64,000 nt of DNA from Porticoccus sp038143955 (GTDB taxonomy: Bacteria; Pseudomonadota; Gammaproteobacteria; Pseudomonadales; Porticoccaceae), in assembly GCA_038143955.1 (NCBI GenBank), contig JAYQMT010000004.1, forward strand, positions 146,819 to 210,818, read 5' to 3'. The notes beneath the pieces are model-generated. The model saw only the letters and a program-made list of their open reading frames with translations. It was not told where the DNA came from and did not search any database. A program made the translations under genes and the position numbers. Each line of letters begins with the position of its first letter. Position 1 is the stretch's first letter. Shown here piece after piece: positions 62,879 through 64,000 of this stretch.

Positions 62879-64000
62879 CTAAAACGGATCAGGCACAAAC
62901 CCAATATTACTTGGAGTATCCTTTTCTCCAAGTTTTGAAATATTTGTAACAGTCATGTTTCTTGGTGCTGAGTACATAGTTGGTCCACATGGGAACAGTC
63001 TTTCATTTTCATACGTACCGTATATAAACACACCATTGTTTCTACCCCAAAAGAAAAATTACAATTAAAAGCTTGAGAGGAACCGATGGATTGACTTAAT
63101 GAGTATCCGTCTAGTTTAGCGTTATTTATTCTAAATATCATGTGTGTATCTTTTGCTTCTGAAGGTAAGCAGCCAAAGTTACATTGGTTGTTGAATTTTA
63201 ATTCAATTTCATAAAAATTATCTTCGCAAAAAATCTGTGATATCTCTCCGTTTTTAAATGCACTAGGAAGTATCGAAAAAGATATATTGCCGATTTGGGG
63301 ATACTTCATCTTTCTGCCATAAACATGCATAGACTCAAAGCCTTGTAGATTTTCTCTTTCAAAAGGAACGTTAACATCAAATGTTTGAATATGGGCGTAT
63401 CCCTCGATGCAGTCTTCATCTCCCAATTCCTTTAATATTGGACCACCAGAATCAAGATTTCTTATTTTTACATGAATAGCTCCTGGGGGCATAGCTGAAA
63501 TCGGAGCTTTGTAGTGTTTAGGTTCAAAATGTATTCCAATCTCTTTTTAATCCTTTATTTGGAAGATCCAAGCTTGGATCACTGAGACCTGCAGTTAACT
63601 CTTCTTGGTAGCCATCTTCGAGTAGAACTTTTTTGTCTGTTTGTAGGTGAACAAAGTCTGTATCATTTTGATCAATTTCCCTAAGTAATGCCGATAATTC
63701 TTCTAAGGGGTGAAACCATGCATGGTTATCATCAATGCAAGAATATTCGATGTTTGAAGCAACCATTGAAACGTTAGCTTTTGCCATATCCCCAACAGAA
63801 GCAGATACAGAATAGTTTGTGATAAAACAATTCCCGATTGAAAGTTATATTAAGACCCGAAAACTTGTGGTCGATTTGCGTATCAGTTAAATCAAACTGC
63901 TCCTCACCTATTACCATGAATAAAGATTTATTATCCTGAAGTTGATTATGTATTTGAAAGTCGCTGGGGGCCGCAGGCTCTGGATTATCTATTACTCCAA
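62879..64000 (-). CDS. Tail structural protein (5' end outside window), frame breaks
   Basis: At least 370 residues, open at the window edge. A first part (GVIDNPEPAAPSDFQIHNQL) joins, after a break near 63830, to CFITNYSVSASVGDMAKANVS, a segment like those in the tail-tube-like genes near 41-42 kb. Another break near 63545 leads to IHFEPKHYKAPISAMPPGAI and a Cys-bearing beta region, and a last one near 63050 to FWGRNNGVFIYGTYENERLF and finally NIGFVPDPF, with TAG at 62879-62881, three bases before the ATG of adhesin B. A tail tube or tail-completion protein is likely. Confidence 0.6.

Noticed and set aside
1..64000. tRNA genes, CRISPR arrays, insertion sequences, reverse transcriptase or template repeats
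   Set aside because: I saw no cloverleaf, spaced direct-repeat array, transposase or retroelement while reading both strands; only protein-coding repeats were found.

Overview
The window is a stretch of a large, AT-rich tailed-phage genome, most likely an uncultured aquatic siphovirus. The evidence is a lambda-like order of tail genes (tape measure, then M-, L-, K-, I- and J-type proteins, read right to left on the minus strand), together with a phage-type sigma factor, SSB and a class I ribonucleotide reductase. Glycosyltransferases and nucleotide-sugar enzymes are unusually abundant. No capsid, terminase, portal, polymerase, tRNA or CRISPR is visible. The host cannot be named from the sequence.

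Layout. Positions 1-4726 (minus): sulfotransferase end, two glycosyltransferases, a small unknown, a J-domain protein and nrdB. 4838-6244 (plus): an isolated DUF285/BspA-like surface protein with its own terminator. 6320-11089 (minus): lipoprotein, a small unknown, Nudix hydrolase, subtilisin-like protease and nrdA. 11209-18981 (minus): a glycan island with nucleotide-sugar dehydrogenase, epimerase, GDP-fucose synthase, GDP-mannose dehydratase, two polysaccharide pyruvyl transferases and three glycosyltransferases. 19000-26867 (plus): a divergent transcription unit with strong promoters encoding a sigma factor, SSB, more glycosyltransferases including a GT9-like fold split in two around a DUF6165 gene, and small phage proteins. 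26864-64000 (minus): the virion module. It holds a gpJ-like tail tip with a C-type-lectin-like insertion, I, K (JAB + NlpC/P60), L, an unknown, a giant M-like protein carrying a von Willebrand A domain, two tail-tube-like proteins, a 12.8 kb tape measure gene, two paralogous FN3/B-repeat adhesins and a further tail protein that runs off the window.

A caution governs the whole annotation. At least 25 genes or gene segments are broken by single-base length changes, nearly all in A or T runs, and the protein homology continues cleanly across each break. This looks like uncorrected long-read consensus error, not biology, so I give restored gene spans. Four places instead have an in-frame stop (three TAA, one TGA) inside an otherwise continuous protein; those are listed separately.

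The most interesting object is the tape measure gene. Its restored product is about 4,250 residues, which predicts a tail of roughly 0.6 micrometre. Its middle third is a chain of different folded-looking modules, one with a clear Walker A P-loop, separated by about ten copies of a short motif of the form G-(F/L/Y)-(I/V)-P-N-(F/Y). This suggests cargo-like domains carried in the tail lumen. The adhesins, the lectin-like and vWA tail domains and the glycan island together suggest a phage heavily invested in surface carbohydrate recognition and remodelling.
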